Shown here: in pieces, positions 24,783 to 32,112 of the stretch | Position numbering within the stretch: the stretch's first letter is position 1 | Layout of the letters: the number at the start of each line of letters is the position of its first letter | DNA from: Clostridium sp. DSM 8431 | GTDB taxonomy: Bacteria > Bacillota > Clostridia > Clostridiales > Clostridiaceae | Direction of reading: 5' to 3' | Assembly (NCBI RefSeq): GCF_900116755.1 | Contig: NZ_FPBY01000018.1 | Span: forward strand, 1-32,112 | DNA length: 32,112 bases | The notes under the pieces: generated by a model | Databases searched by the model: none | What the model saw: the letters and a program-made list of their open reading frames with translations, nothing else | Told to the model about the DNA's origin: nothing | Translations under genes and position numbers: made by a program

Positions 24783-26327
24783 ATGAAAAAATTAAGAACA
24801 ATAATTATATTTCTTATAGCATTTGCATTAGTTGATCTTGTGGCTAATATATGTGTATCAGCTTCAGAAAGTAAGGTTAACTTATTTTCAGGAAACAGCA
24901 ATGCAGGAGCTTGGAACACGGCTGTAGCATTAAGGGATATAAAAAATGAAAGTGCCTTTGATTCATCAGAATTTAAGAATAAGGGATATTTTTATGTGGA
25001 ATATACAGGAGAAAAAGAAGGCCTTCAGCTTATTTTACAAAGCTGGTCAGGGGGAGAAGGATGGGCTTTAGCTAATCCAAGTGAAGTAGGAACTATAGAT
25101 GATAATATTAATTATGCTAAGTTTGATGAAAATAGTATAAAGGAAGTTTATAAGTCTGATATTTCTACCTTAGATGCTATTTACTTATGGAATGTGAAAG
25201 GATCTATTACAGTTAAGTCTATTGATTATGTTATGGAAAGTAGTGCTCAAGATGTTGAAGATGCAAACTTAAAAGTAATTGAGCCAACAGAAGATAATAT
25301 AAGGTATTTAGGAAGAGCTTATAATTATAAAAATGAATTATGGCTTGCTCCTTCAGCTTCAGGTGCAGAGTTTTCTTTTACAGGAAAAGAGTTAAGCATT
25401 ACCTTTAAAGGAGATTACTTTGCAGATGGAGAAAATGTTAATAATGCAAGGGTTGCAGTTTTAGTGAATGATAAAGTTGTAGTAGATAAGATGATTATAG
25501 ACGAAGAAAGTACAGTAAAAGTCTTTGAAAGTGAAGAACCTCAAAAGGTTAAAGTAACAATTGTTAAATTATCAGAATCAACAAAATCAACTTTAGGAAT
25601 AAAAGATATTAAGACTGATAAAAATGGTGAAGTAAAGAAAACTGAGAAAAAATCTAAATCTATAGAGTTTATTGGAGATTCTATTACATGTGGATATGGA
25701 GTTGAAGATGAAGATAGCAGTCACTCATTTAAAACTTCAACAGAAAATGTAATGAGAGGCTATGCTTATAAAACTGCTAAAGAATTAGAGGCAGATTTAA
25801 GCATAACCTCATATAGTGGATATGGAATTGTATCTGGATATTCTGAAATAGGAGTAAAAAATTCAGAGGAGCTTGTTTCTAAATATTATGATAAGATTGG
25901 ATATTCTTATGGAGCATTTAATTCAGAATTAAAGCCAGAAGATATTGCATGGGATTTTAATAGATATGAGCCAGATTTAGTAGTAATAAATTTAGGAACA
26001 AATGATACTAACTTCTGTAACAGTGATGAAAATAAAGCAGAATTCGTTAAAGCTTATATAGATTTTATTAAGGAAGTTAGAGAAAAGAACCCTAATTCTA
26101 AAATCTTATGTACTTTAGGAATTATGGGAGATTCACTATATGAACAAGTTGAAAAAGCTGTTAATAGTTATAAAAATGAAACAGGAGATATGTTTGTATA
26201 TTCAATGAAGTTTGATGTGCAAAATTATCTAGATGGATTTGCTGCAGACTGGCATCCTACAGAAAAAACTCATACTAAGGCAGCTATAAAACTTACAGAG
26301 GAAATAAAAAATATTATGAATTGGTAA
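24783..26327 (+). CDS. Secreted SGNH esterase, carbohydrate esterase family 2 type
   Basis: A 514-aa secreted enzyme. A signal peptide covers about residues 1-28 (basic KKLR, hydrophobic core, cleavage near SASES). Residues 30-155 form an extra beta-rich, carbohydrate-binding-like domain. Residues about 165-280 form the jelly-roll of CE2 esterases, and 295-510 the SGNH domain with GDSITCGYG (nucleophile S300), NLGTNDT and DWHPT (D489, H491). Such enzymes remove acetyl groups from polysaccharides such as xylan or glucomannan. The natural substrate here is unknown and could be a host glycan. The AGGGGGAT ribosome binding site is complementary to the C-rich part of the candidate small RNA. Confidence 0.88.
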   Translation: MKKLRTIIIFLIAFALVDLVANICVSASESKVNLFSGNSNAGAWNTAVALRDIKNESAFDSSEFKNKGYFYVEYTGEKEGLQLILQSWSGGEGWALANPSEVGTIDDNINYAKFDENSIKEVYKSDISTLDAIYLWNVKGSITVKSIDYVMESSAQDVEDANLKVIEPTEDNIRYLGRAYNYKNELWLAPSASGAEFSFTGKELSITFKGDYFADGENVNNARVAVLVNDKVVVDKMIIDEESTVKVFESEEPQKVKVTIVKLSESTKSTLGIKDIKTDKNGEVKKTEKKSKSIEFIGDSITCGYGVEDEDSSHSFKTSTENVMRGYAYKTAKELEADLSITSYSGYGIVSGYSEIGVKNSEELVSKYYDKIGYSYGAFNSELKPEDIAWDFNRYEPDLVVINLGTNDTNFCNSDENKAEFVKAYIDFIKEVREKNPNSKILCTLGIMGDSLYEQVEKAVNSYKNETGDMFVYSMKFDVQNYLDGFAADWHPTEKTHTKAAIKLTEEIKNIMNW

Positions 26328-26337
26328 GTTTTTTTAG

Positions 26338-26367
26338 GCAGGTATATTTAATATATCTGCTTATTTT
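26338..26367 (+). terminator. Terminator after the esterase gene
   Basis: Stem GCAGGTATAT / ATATATCTGC (10 pairs with one wobble, 26338-26347 with 26351-26360), then TTATTTT. Confidence 0.65.
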
Positions 26368-26492
26368 ATGCCTAATATGGGAATGAATTTGTATAAAAAC
26401 TATATTAATAGAAATATAGGAATATATATAAATAGATATTATTTAAGTTAGTGCTATCTATTTCATGTTTTTTAAGGCAAGGGGGCTAAATT

Positions 26493-27743
26493 GTGAGTTA
26501 TATTGATAAGTTAATAGCTGAGCGATTAGGTGGAATTAATTTTGGGAAATCAATAGAAATATATAAGTTTGAAAAAATAAAGAGAGCTAAGGCAGAAGTT
26601 AAAATAAATAAACCTGATATAAAGCTTATAGATATGGGGGTTGGAGAGCCAGACTTACCTGCTAATGAAGAAATAGTTAATGTGCTTTGTAGGGAGGCAG
26701 GAAAAAGTGAAAATAGGTTTTATGCGGACAATGGTATTTTAGAGTTTCAAGAGGCTGCTTCTAGATATTTAAAAAAGGTATATGGAGTAAAGGGATTAGA
26801 TCCAAAGAAAAATATAATTCATGGAATAGGTTCTAAACCTATTTTAGCCATGCTTCCCTATTGTCTTGTTAACCCTGGAGATTATGTGATTATGACTACT
26901 CCAGGATATCCCATACTAGGAACTCATACAAAGTATTTAGGAGGAAAGGTATATGAATTAAAACTTAAAGAAGAAAATAATTATTTTCCTGATTTCAAAG
27001 ATATACCTGAAGATGTATTAAAAAAATCTAAAATTTTATATATAAACTATCCTAATAACCCTACAGGTCAGACTGCAACAAAAGAGTTTTTTGAAAGTGT
27101 GGTTAAGTTTGCAATGAAAAATAATATTCTTGTTGTTCATGATGCAGCATATGCAGCTGTTACCTTTGATGGGTATAAACCATTAAGTTTTTTAAGTGTT
27201 CATGGTGCAGTGGAAGTTGGAGTTGAAGTGCATTCATTATCAAAAGCTTTTAATATGACTGGATGGAGACTAGCTTTTATTGCTGGAAATGAAAAAATAA
27301 TAAAAGCATATGGAACTGTTAAGGATAATTTTGATTCAGGCCAGTTTAGAGCTATACAAAAGGCTGGAATCTATGCTATGGAGCATACTGAAATTACAGA
27401 AAAAATTTGCGAGAAATATTCTAGAAGATTTAACCTTTTAGTAAAAGCATTAAGAGAAGTTGGATTTTGTACGAAAAAACCTAAAGGGACCTTTTATTGC
27501 TATGTAAAATCACCAATAGGTGCAGGAAAAATAAGGTTTAGTACAGCAGAAGAGGCTTCGGAGTATTTAATAAAAAAAGCTTCTATTTCTACAGTTCCAT
27601 GGGATGATGCAGGGGCTTATTTAAGGTTTTCTGTAACCTTTGAAACAGGAGAAGAGGATGAAGTTAATATTATTAATGAATTAAAAGAAAGATTAAAGGC
27701 TTTAAATTTAGTGTTTGAACATACTAAGGATAAAGAAAGATAG
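26493..27743 (+). CDS. dapL: LL-diaminopimelate aminotransferase
   Basis: A 416-aa class I/II PLP aminotransferase of the DapL type, which makes LL-diaminopimelate directly from tetrahydrodipicolinate and glutamate, skipping the succinyl or acetyl steps of lysine and peptidoglycan precursor synthesis. Features are the start YIDKLIAERLGGINFGKSIEIYKF, DMGVGEPDLP, INYPNNPTGQ, and SLSKAFNMTGWR with the Schiff-base lysine K251. GTG 26493 is chosen, with AAGGGGG at 26480-26486. There is no adjacent lysine pathway gene and no lysine riboswitch in the leader. Another aspartate-type aminotransferase is the alternative. Confidence 0.85.
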   Translation: MSYIDKLIAERLGGINFGKSIEIYKFEKIKRAKAEVKINKPDIKLIDMGVGEPDLPANEEIVNVLCREAGKSENRFYADNGILEFQEAASRYLKKVYGVKGLDPKKNIIHGIGSKPILAMLPYCLVNPGDYVIMTTPGYPILGTHTKYLGGKVYELKLKEENNYFPDFKDIPEDVLKKSKILYINYPNNPTGQTATKEFFESVVKFAMKNNILVVHDAAYAAVTFDGYKPLSFLSVHGAVEVGVEVHSLSKAFNMTGWRLAFIAGNEKIIKAYGTVKDNFDSGQFRAIQKAGIYAMEHTEITEKICEKYSRRFNLLVKALREVGFCTKKPKGTFYCYVKSPIGAGKIRFSTAEEASEYLIKKASISTVPWDDAGAYLRFSVTFETGEEDEVNIINELKERLKALNLVFEHTKDKER

Positions 27744-27943
27744 TATTAGTACCTGCTATCCGTTGTAAGTACATACTTTAATCAATATAAGTAAAATTGC
27801 TGGGAGTTATTAAGCGAATGAATTATTAAAGTGAAAGGGGTTTTAGGAGAAAAAATAGCTTAATAATATATTATTGTGCTTATAGAAAAAAATGTTAGAT
27901 AATAGTATAATTGTAATTAATATATGATATAGGGGTGAGAGTT
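27744..27943. other. 200-base gap before the chemoreceptor gene
   Basis: AT-rich with no terminator hairpin convincingly visible and no riboswitch recognised. A TATAAT at 27906-27911 could be the receptor promoter, with only a weak -35 (TATAGA at 27881-27886, 19 bases upstream). Confidence 0.4.
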
Positions 27944-28774
27944 TTGGAAGGTGTAAAAGAGAAAAGATTAATAGAATCTATATGTGATGCTTGTCCATAC
28001 ATTCAATTAGTATCAGACAGCCAATTATCAATAGCTATTACAGACAAAGAAAAAGTAATTTATACAAATTATTGTGATGGAGTAGATTTAAAATTAGAGA
28101 AAAATCAATCTATCGTAGATTCAGAGCATATTATGAAAGCCATAAAAACAGGGGAAAAGATTCAAAGAGATATAAGTAAAGATACTCGAGGCATATTTTT
28201 AAGACATTATATGATACCTATAAAAGAAGAGGGCCAAGTTGTAGGATGTTTGGTTGTTGGAAAAGTAACTAATAAGAAGAAAGAAGTAGAGGGAATTGCA
28301 AGAAATGTTTCCATGTCCTTTTCAGAAATATCTTCGGCAATAAACAATATTTCAGATGGAGTTTTAGAATTAGCATCAATGAATGAAGAACTTTTAAAGG
28401 AAAGTGAAAAAGCTACATCTGAAGCTGAAAATACTAAAGAAGTTGTGAATTTTATACAAGGTATATCTTCTCAAATAAATCTTTTAGGATTAAATGCAGC
28501 CATTGAAGCTGCAAGAGCTGGAGAAGAGGGAAGAGGATTTAGTATAGTGGCTCAAGAAATTAGAAAATTAGCTAACTCTACTAGCGAATCAATTAAGGAA
28601 GTTTATAGCGTAATTAAGAACATATCATCTTCAATTGCAAATATTAATGAAAAAGTTATAAAATCAAATGATATCTCACAAAATCAATCAGCTGCTCTAG
28701 AGGAGATAACAGCATCTATATCAGAAGTAAATGTTACAGCAAAGCAGCTTGATGATTTGGCCCATGATCTTTAA
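27944..28774 (+). CDS. Soluble methyl-accepting chemotaxis-type receptor
   Basis: A 276-aa protein with no membrane helix. The N-terminal half (1-110) is a sensory domain of about 100 residues with [12 protein letters not shown] and a GCLVVGK end, probably PAS- or GAF-like. The C-terminal half is the coiled-coil signalling hairpin with the tip [37 protein letters not shown] region conserved. It would pass signals to CheA/CheW from the cytoplasm, and the two cysteines at the N-terminus may bind a ligand or metal. Start TTG 27944 is preferred because AGGGGTGAG lies at 27931-27939. GTG 27935 in the same frame has no ribosome binding site. No che gene is adjacent. Confidence 0.85.
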   Translation: MEGVKEKRLIESICDACPYIQLVSDSQLSIAITDKEKVIYTNYCDGVDLKLEKNQSIVDSEHIMKAIKTGEKIQRDISKDTRGIFLRHYMIPIKEEGQVVGCLVVGKVTNKKKEVEGIARNVSMSFSEISSAINNISDGVLELASMNEELLKESEKATSEAENTKEVVNFIQGISSQINLLGLNAAIEAARAGEEGRGFSIVAQEIRKLANSTSESIKEVYSVIKNISSSIANINEKVIKSNDISQNQSAALEEITASISEVNVTAKQLDDLAHDL

Positions 28775-28810
28775 GTTAGAGTAAGGATATAAATGTATAT
28801 TATATGCATA

Positions 28811-28856
28811 AAGGAGCTTGTATTTTTTATAGATAAAAAAGTACAAGCTCTTTTAT
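28811..28856 (+). terminator. Terminator after the chemoreceptor gene
   Basis: Stem GAGCTTGTA / TACAAGCTC (9 bp, 28814-28822 with 28842-28850), with A-tract and T-tract extensions, and TTTT at the end. Confidence 0.75.
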
Positions 28857-28932
28857 TTATCTTCAGAATTAATGAAATAAAATATAAATATGATATAATA
28901 TAATTTAATAAATATGAAGAAAGGTGGTTAAA

Positions 28933-31671
28933 ATGAGTTTTTATAATGATAGTATAAAGGATACATTAAAAAAACTTAATGTAGAGTCTGAAAAAGGTCT
29001 TAGCAGTAAAGAAGCTATAGAAAGACTTCATAAGTATGGGAAAAATGAATTTACTCAGAAAAGTGAGTCTAGTATTTTAGCAGATATAAAGGATGCTTTA
29101 TTAGAACCAATGATGATAATACTTCTTTTAGCAGCCGTTATCAGTGGTTTAATTGGCGAATATTATGATGCTATAGGTATTGTGTGTGCAGTTGCTCTTG
29201 GAGTTGCTATAGGAATTATAACTGAAGGTAAGTCCAAAAAAGCAGCAGAAGCTCTTGCTAAAATGACTGAAGATATTGAAGTTAAGACCTTAAGAGATGG
29301 TAAAGTTCAAAAGGTATCTAAAAGTGAACTTGTACCAGGTGACATTATTTATCTAGAAACAGGAGATATGATTCCTGCTGATGGAAGATTTATTGAATCA
29401 TTAGATCTTAAAGTTAGAGAGGACATGCTAACAGGAGAATCTGATGATGTAAAAAAAGATGCAAGTGCAATTATTGAACTTGAAGAAATAGAAGTAAAGG
29501 GTGAGAAGAAACTTCAAGAACCTATACCTGCAAAACAAATTAACATGGGATTTACAGGTACTCTTGTAGCTTATGGAAAAGGAACAATGGTAGTTACAGG
29601 AACTGGCGATAATACTGAAATGGGTAAAATTGCTGAAAGTCTTCAAATAGAACAAGAAGAAACTCCACTTCAAGTTAAACTTGGAAAGCTAGGTAGTTCT
29701 ATTGCTAAGGCTTCAAGTGTAATAGCATTAGTTTTATTTTTATTTATGTTATTTAGAATATTATCAAATGGGTTACAGGTTGATACATCAGGAATTGTTC
29801 CTTTTCTTGATTCCATTGGGCCAATTAAAACAGCCTTTGTTGTATGTATTGCATTAATAGTTGCTGCAGTTCCAGAGGGGCTTCCTACTATGATTAATAT
29901 GACTTTAGCATTAACTATGCAAAAGATGGCTAAAATTAATGCTCTTGTTACTAAGAAGGAAGCTTGTGAAACTATTGGGTCAGTAAGTGTAATATGTTCA
30001 GATAAAACAGGTACTCTTACTCAAAATAGAATGACTGTTGAAAAAGTATTTTTAAATGGTGAATTTATTTCCTTGGAAAATATAAAAGATGAGAAATTTA
30101 TAGCTAACTGTCTTTTAAACTCAACAGCAGATATTACATATGAGGATGGAAAGTGGAATTACCTTGGAAATTCTACAGAGTGTGCTCTTTTATTAGCTTT
30201 AAAGGATTATGACTATAAAGAAAGAAGAAAAATTAGTAGTATAGTAGATCAAATGCCTTTTAGTTCTATGAATAAATATATGGCAACTATAGTTAAAGAA
30301 AGTGATGCGTTTGATGTATTATATTTAAAAGGAGCACCTGAAATAATACTTAATAAGTGTAGCTTTGAAGTTAAAAATGGAGAAGCTATTAAACTTGATG
30401 ATTCAAGAAAAGAAGAAATAGTTAAGGAAATTCAAAAACTTCAAGCAAAATCAATGAGAATATTAGGCTTTGCTTATAGAACATTAGAAGAATCAGAAAT
30501 GGAAGCAGCTGTAACAATAGCTGAAAGTTCTTTAATATCTAGTAATGAAGAATTTGTGTTTAATGGATTTGTAGCAATTAAAGATCCATTAAGACCAGAC
30601 GTTAAAAAATCAATTGAAGATGCTAAAAAGGCTGGAATTCAAACAAAAATGCTTACTGGAGATAATATAAATACTGCAGTTGCCATAGGTGAAGAGCTTG
30701 GTATGCTTGAAGGAAATATGAGAGCAGTAGAAGCAAGCTTTATTGATACATTAACAGATGATGAACTTATGGAAGAAATAAAAACAATATCAATAGTTGC
30801 TAGAAGTAAGCCTGAAACTAAGCTTAGAATAGTTAATGCTCTTCAAAGAGATGGAGAAGTTGTTGCAGTTACTGGTGATGGAATAAATGATGCTCCAGCT
30901 CTTACTAAAGCTGATGTTGGTATTGCTATGGGTATAACAGGCACAGAAGTTTCTAAAAATGCAGCAGATATTATATTAACAGATGATAATTTCTCAACTA
31001 TCATAAATGGAGTTAAATGGGGAAGAGGAGTTTATGAAAACTTCCAAAGATTTATTCAGTTCCAATTAACAGTTAATATTATAGCTTTCTTAATTGCTAT
31101 TGTTTCACAGGTATTAGGTATGGACATGCCATTTACAACAATTCAATTGTTGTGGGTAAATATCATTATGGATGGACCTCCAGCTTTAGCACTTGGACTT
31201 GAACCAATTAGAGAAGAAGTATTTAAGAAGAAACCTGTAAATAGAAATTCTAATATTATTACAAAAACTATGATTACTAGTATAATTTTAAATGCATTAT
31301 ATGTAACCTTTATATTATTAATTCAGATGAAGTTTAATATTTTAGGAGCATCTGAAGAGGTAGTAGGAAATGCTAGTGAAATGGGAACTGTTTTATTTGG
31401 AATATTTGCTTTTAGTGCCTTATTTAATGCCTTTAACTGTAGAGAATTTGGAACTAACAGCATATTTAAGAATCTATTTAAAAATAAAACTGCATTAGTA
31501 GTTATAGGATTTACAGCTATAGCACAACTTATATTTACTGAGGTATTTTCAAAATTCTTTGATTCAGTAGCTTTATCAGCTGTAATGTGGATAAAGGTAA
31601 TACTATTATCAGCATGTATTATAGTTGTCAATGAAGTAGTTAAGTTTGTATGTAGATTAATAAGAAAATAA
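28933..31671 (+). CDS. P-type Ca2+-transporting ATPase (P2 type)
   Basis: A 912-aa membrane pump. It has the N-terminal cation ATPase segment, actuator loop LTGES (167-170), the phosphorylation site SDKTGTLTQ with D357, KGAPE in the nucleotide domain, MLTGDN, and GDGINDAPAL in the hinge, plus ten likely membrane helices. PEGLP in helix 4 and NIIMDGPPALALG in helix 6 match the Ca2+-binding pattern of SERCA and PMCA-type pumps, so Ca2+ export is the likely role. Mn2+ or other divalent transport cannot be excluded. ATG 28933 is chosen with AAAGGTGG at 28919-28927. GTG 28924 lies in that site. It is followed by a terminator. Confidence 0.93.
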   Translation: MSFYNDSIKDTLKKLNVESEKGLSSKEAIERLHKYGKNEFTQKSESSILADIKDALLEPMMIILLLAAVISGLIGEYYDAIGIVCAVALGVAIGIITEGKSKKAAEALAKMTEDIEVKTLRDGKVQKVSKSELVPGDIIYLETGDMIPADGRFIESLDLKVREDMLTGESDDVKKDASAIIELEEIEVKGEKKLQEPIPAKQINMGFTGTLVAYGKGTMVVTGTGDNTEMGKIAESLQIEQEETPLQVKLGKLGSSIAKASSVIALVLFLFMLFRILSNGLQVDTSGIVPFLDSIGPIKTAFVVCIALIVAAVPEGLPTMINMTLALTMQKMAKINALVTKKEACETIGSVSVICSDKTGTLTQNRMTVEKVFLNGEFISLENIKDEKFIANCLLNSTADITYEDGKWNYLGNSTECALLLALKDYDYKERRKISSIVDQMPFSSMNKYMATIVKESDAFDVLYLKGAPEIILNKCSFEVKNGEAIKLDDSRKEEIVKEIQKLQAKSMRILGFAYRTLEESEMEAAVTIAESSLISSNEEFVFNGFVAIKDPLRPDVKKSIEDAKKAGIQTKMLTGDNINTAVAIGEELGMLEGNMRAVEASFIDTLTDDELMEEIKTISIVARSKPETKLRIVNALQRDGEVVAVTGDGINDAPALTKADVGIAMGITGTEVSKNAADIILTDDNFSTIINGVKWGRGVYENFQRFIQFQLTVNIIAFLIAIVSQVLGMDMPFTTIQLLWVNIIMDGPPALALGLEPIREEVFKKKPVNRNSNIITKTMITSIILNALYVTFILLIQMKFNILGASEEVVGNASEMGTVLFGIFAFSALFNAFNCREFGTNSIFKNLFKNKTALVVIGFTAIAQLIFTEVFSKFFDSVALSAVMWIKVILLSACIIVVNEVVKFVCRLIRK

Positions 31672-31707
31672 TAGAGTTTTTTAATGGGATTTCCCTTCTG
31701 AGATTAT

Positions 31708-31747
31708 AAAGATGTATTTGAATTTTTAATTCAGATGCATCTTTTTT
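31708..31747 (+). terminator. Terminator after the P-type ATPase
   Basis: A 15-bp stem with two wobbles (31708-31722 with 31730-31744) and T residues to 31747. The IS1595-type end begins at 31748, exactly behind the T run. Confidence 0.8.
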
Positions 31748-31796
31748 GGCTGTATTATGAATAAAAGTGATAAAATATGTCAATCATCTTAACAAA
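31748..31796 (+). repeat. Solo IS1595-type end, second copy of the 49-base repeat
   Basis: These 49 bases are identical to 13560-13608, including the GGCTG end and the start of the internal leader. Identity stops at 31797, and no transposase of this family follows. A different element starts in that position, so this copy is probably split by a second insertion. Confidence 0.75.
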
Positions 31797-32112
31797 CTAT
31801 AATAGTGCAAAATCGCTTGAATAATTTTACAAATGAATAAAATAAAAAAAAATTTATGACAAATCCTTGTTATAATTAAGTTCCTACACAAAACAAACAA
31901 GGAGTATGCATAAATGTTTCAGAACACAATTATATCAGATGAACTATCAATACACAAATTTTTTAAACAATTAAATTTTGATTTATACTTAACTAATCCA
32001 CAATTAAAACATTTAAAAAGTATTATGAATGCTATGATTTCAAAAGGGTTCAATGGTAAGGTTTCCGACATAGCGGAGCTTGCATCTACAAGGCATCGAA
32101 CTAGTATAACTC
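31797..32112 (+). mobile_element. Second insertion sequence, possibly nested in the IS1595-type end
   Basis: The stretch from 31797 differs from the 13609 side and leads into the partial transposase at 31914. The end near 31797 is inferred from where the 49-base identity stops. No inverted repeat can be tested because the other end is outside the window. Confidence 0.45.
31914..32112 (+). CDS. DDE transposase, IS4-like, N-terminal part (cut by window end)
   Basis: The frame starts at ATG 31914 with AAGGAGT at 31899-31905 and is open for 66 codons to the window end. The visible part contains FFKQLNFDLYLT, KHLKSIMNAMISKG and GKVSDIAELASTRHRTSIT, a helix-turn-helix-like start found in clostridial IS4/IS701-type transposases (from memory). 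The catalytic domain is outside. A weak TATAAT (31871-31876) lies in front. Confidence 0.7.
   Translation, partial: MFQNTIISDELSIHKFFKQLNFDLYLTNPQLKHLKSIMNAMISKGFNGKVSDIAELASTRHRTSIT

Noticed and set aside
26368..26492. Lysine riboswitch before dapL
   Set aside because: The leader is only about 125 bases of AT-rich sequence and shows none of the long conserved hairpins of the L box.

Overview
The window looks like chromosome from a low-GC, endospore-forming Clostridium (sensu stricto, cluster I type). It is AT-rich, uses strong AGGAGG-type ribosome binding sites with some GTG and TTG starts, has many U-tailed terminators, and carries the tig-clpP-clpX-(lonB)-lonA-engB gene order typical of clostridia. 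Species cannot be decided from sequence alone. Almost everything lies on the + strand. The exceptions are perR, a membrane-anchored protein next to it, and a cut-off transposase at the left edge.

Layout. 1-470: the end of an IS3-type element, a short tail of a gene it probably interrupted, and terminator hairpins. 471-3326: low-specificity threonine aldolase, a 62-aa protein and glycerol kinase. 3434-9410: a Na+-coupled NSS-type transporter, a VanW-domain protein, and four less characterised proteins (a small two-CxxC-like protein, a TcaA-like membrane protein, a protein with a Cys/Gly-rich tail, and a single-pass membrane protein with an acidic linker). 9534-17193: the proteostasis block of trigger factor, ClpP, ClpX, Lon (LonA) and EngB. 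Between clpX and lonA is a decayed lonB, cut off by an IS1595-type remnant. 17323-18632: two Cys/Gly-rich membrane miniproteins and a companion protein, possibly spore or envelope components, followed by a candidate C-rich small RNA at about 18670-18771. 18785-20235 (minus strand): a membrane-anchored protein and PerR, whose promoter overlaps a Per-box-like site. 20480-24595: a small unknown protein, an EAL-HDOD protein, a 59-aa Cys protein and a UvrD/PcrA-type helicase. 24783-31671: a secreted CE2-type SGNH esterase, an LL-diaminopimelate aminotransferase, a soluble chemotaxis-type receptor and a P-type Ca2+ ATPase. 31748-32112: a solo copy of the same IS1595-type end that cuts lonB, followed by the start of another transposase.

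How the genes work together. Tig, ClpXP, Lon and EngB serve protein folding, turnover and ribosome assembly. tig, clpP and lonA each have a recognisable sigma-A promoter, and lonA-engB are translationally overlapped. PerR is probably autoregulated and peroxide-responsive, since all its predicted metal and zinc ligands are present. The most novel candidates are the Cys/Gly-rich cluster with a sigma-K-like promoter in front of its third gene, the C-rich small RNA candidate whose loop matches G-rich ribosome binding sites in the same window, the three-hairpin spacer before the Cys-tailed protein, and the hairpin that can hide the IS3 transposase ribosome binding site. No CRISPR array, tRNA or rRNA was seen.
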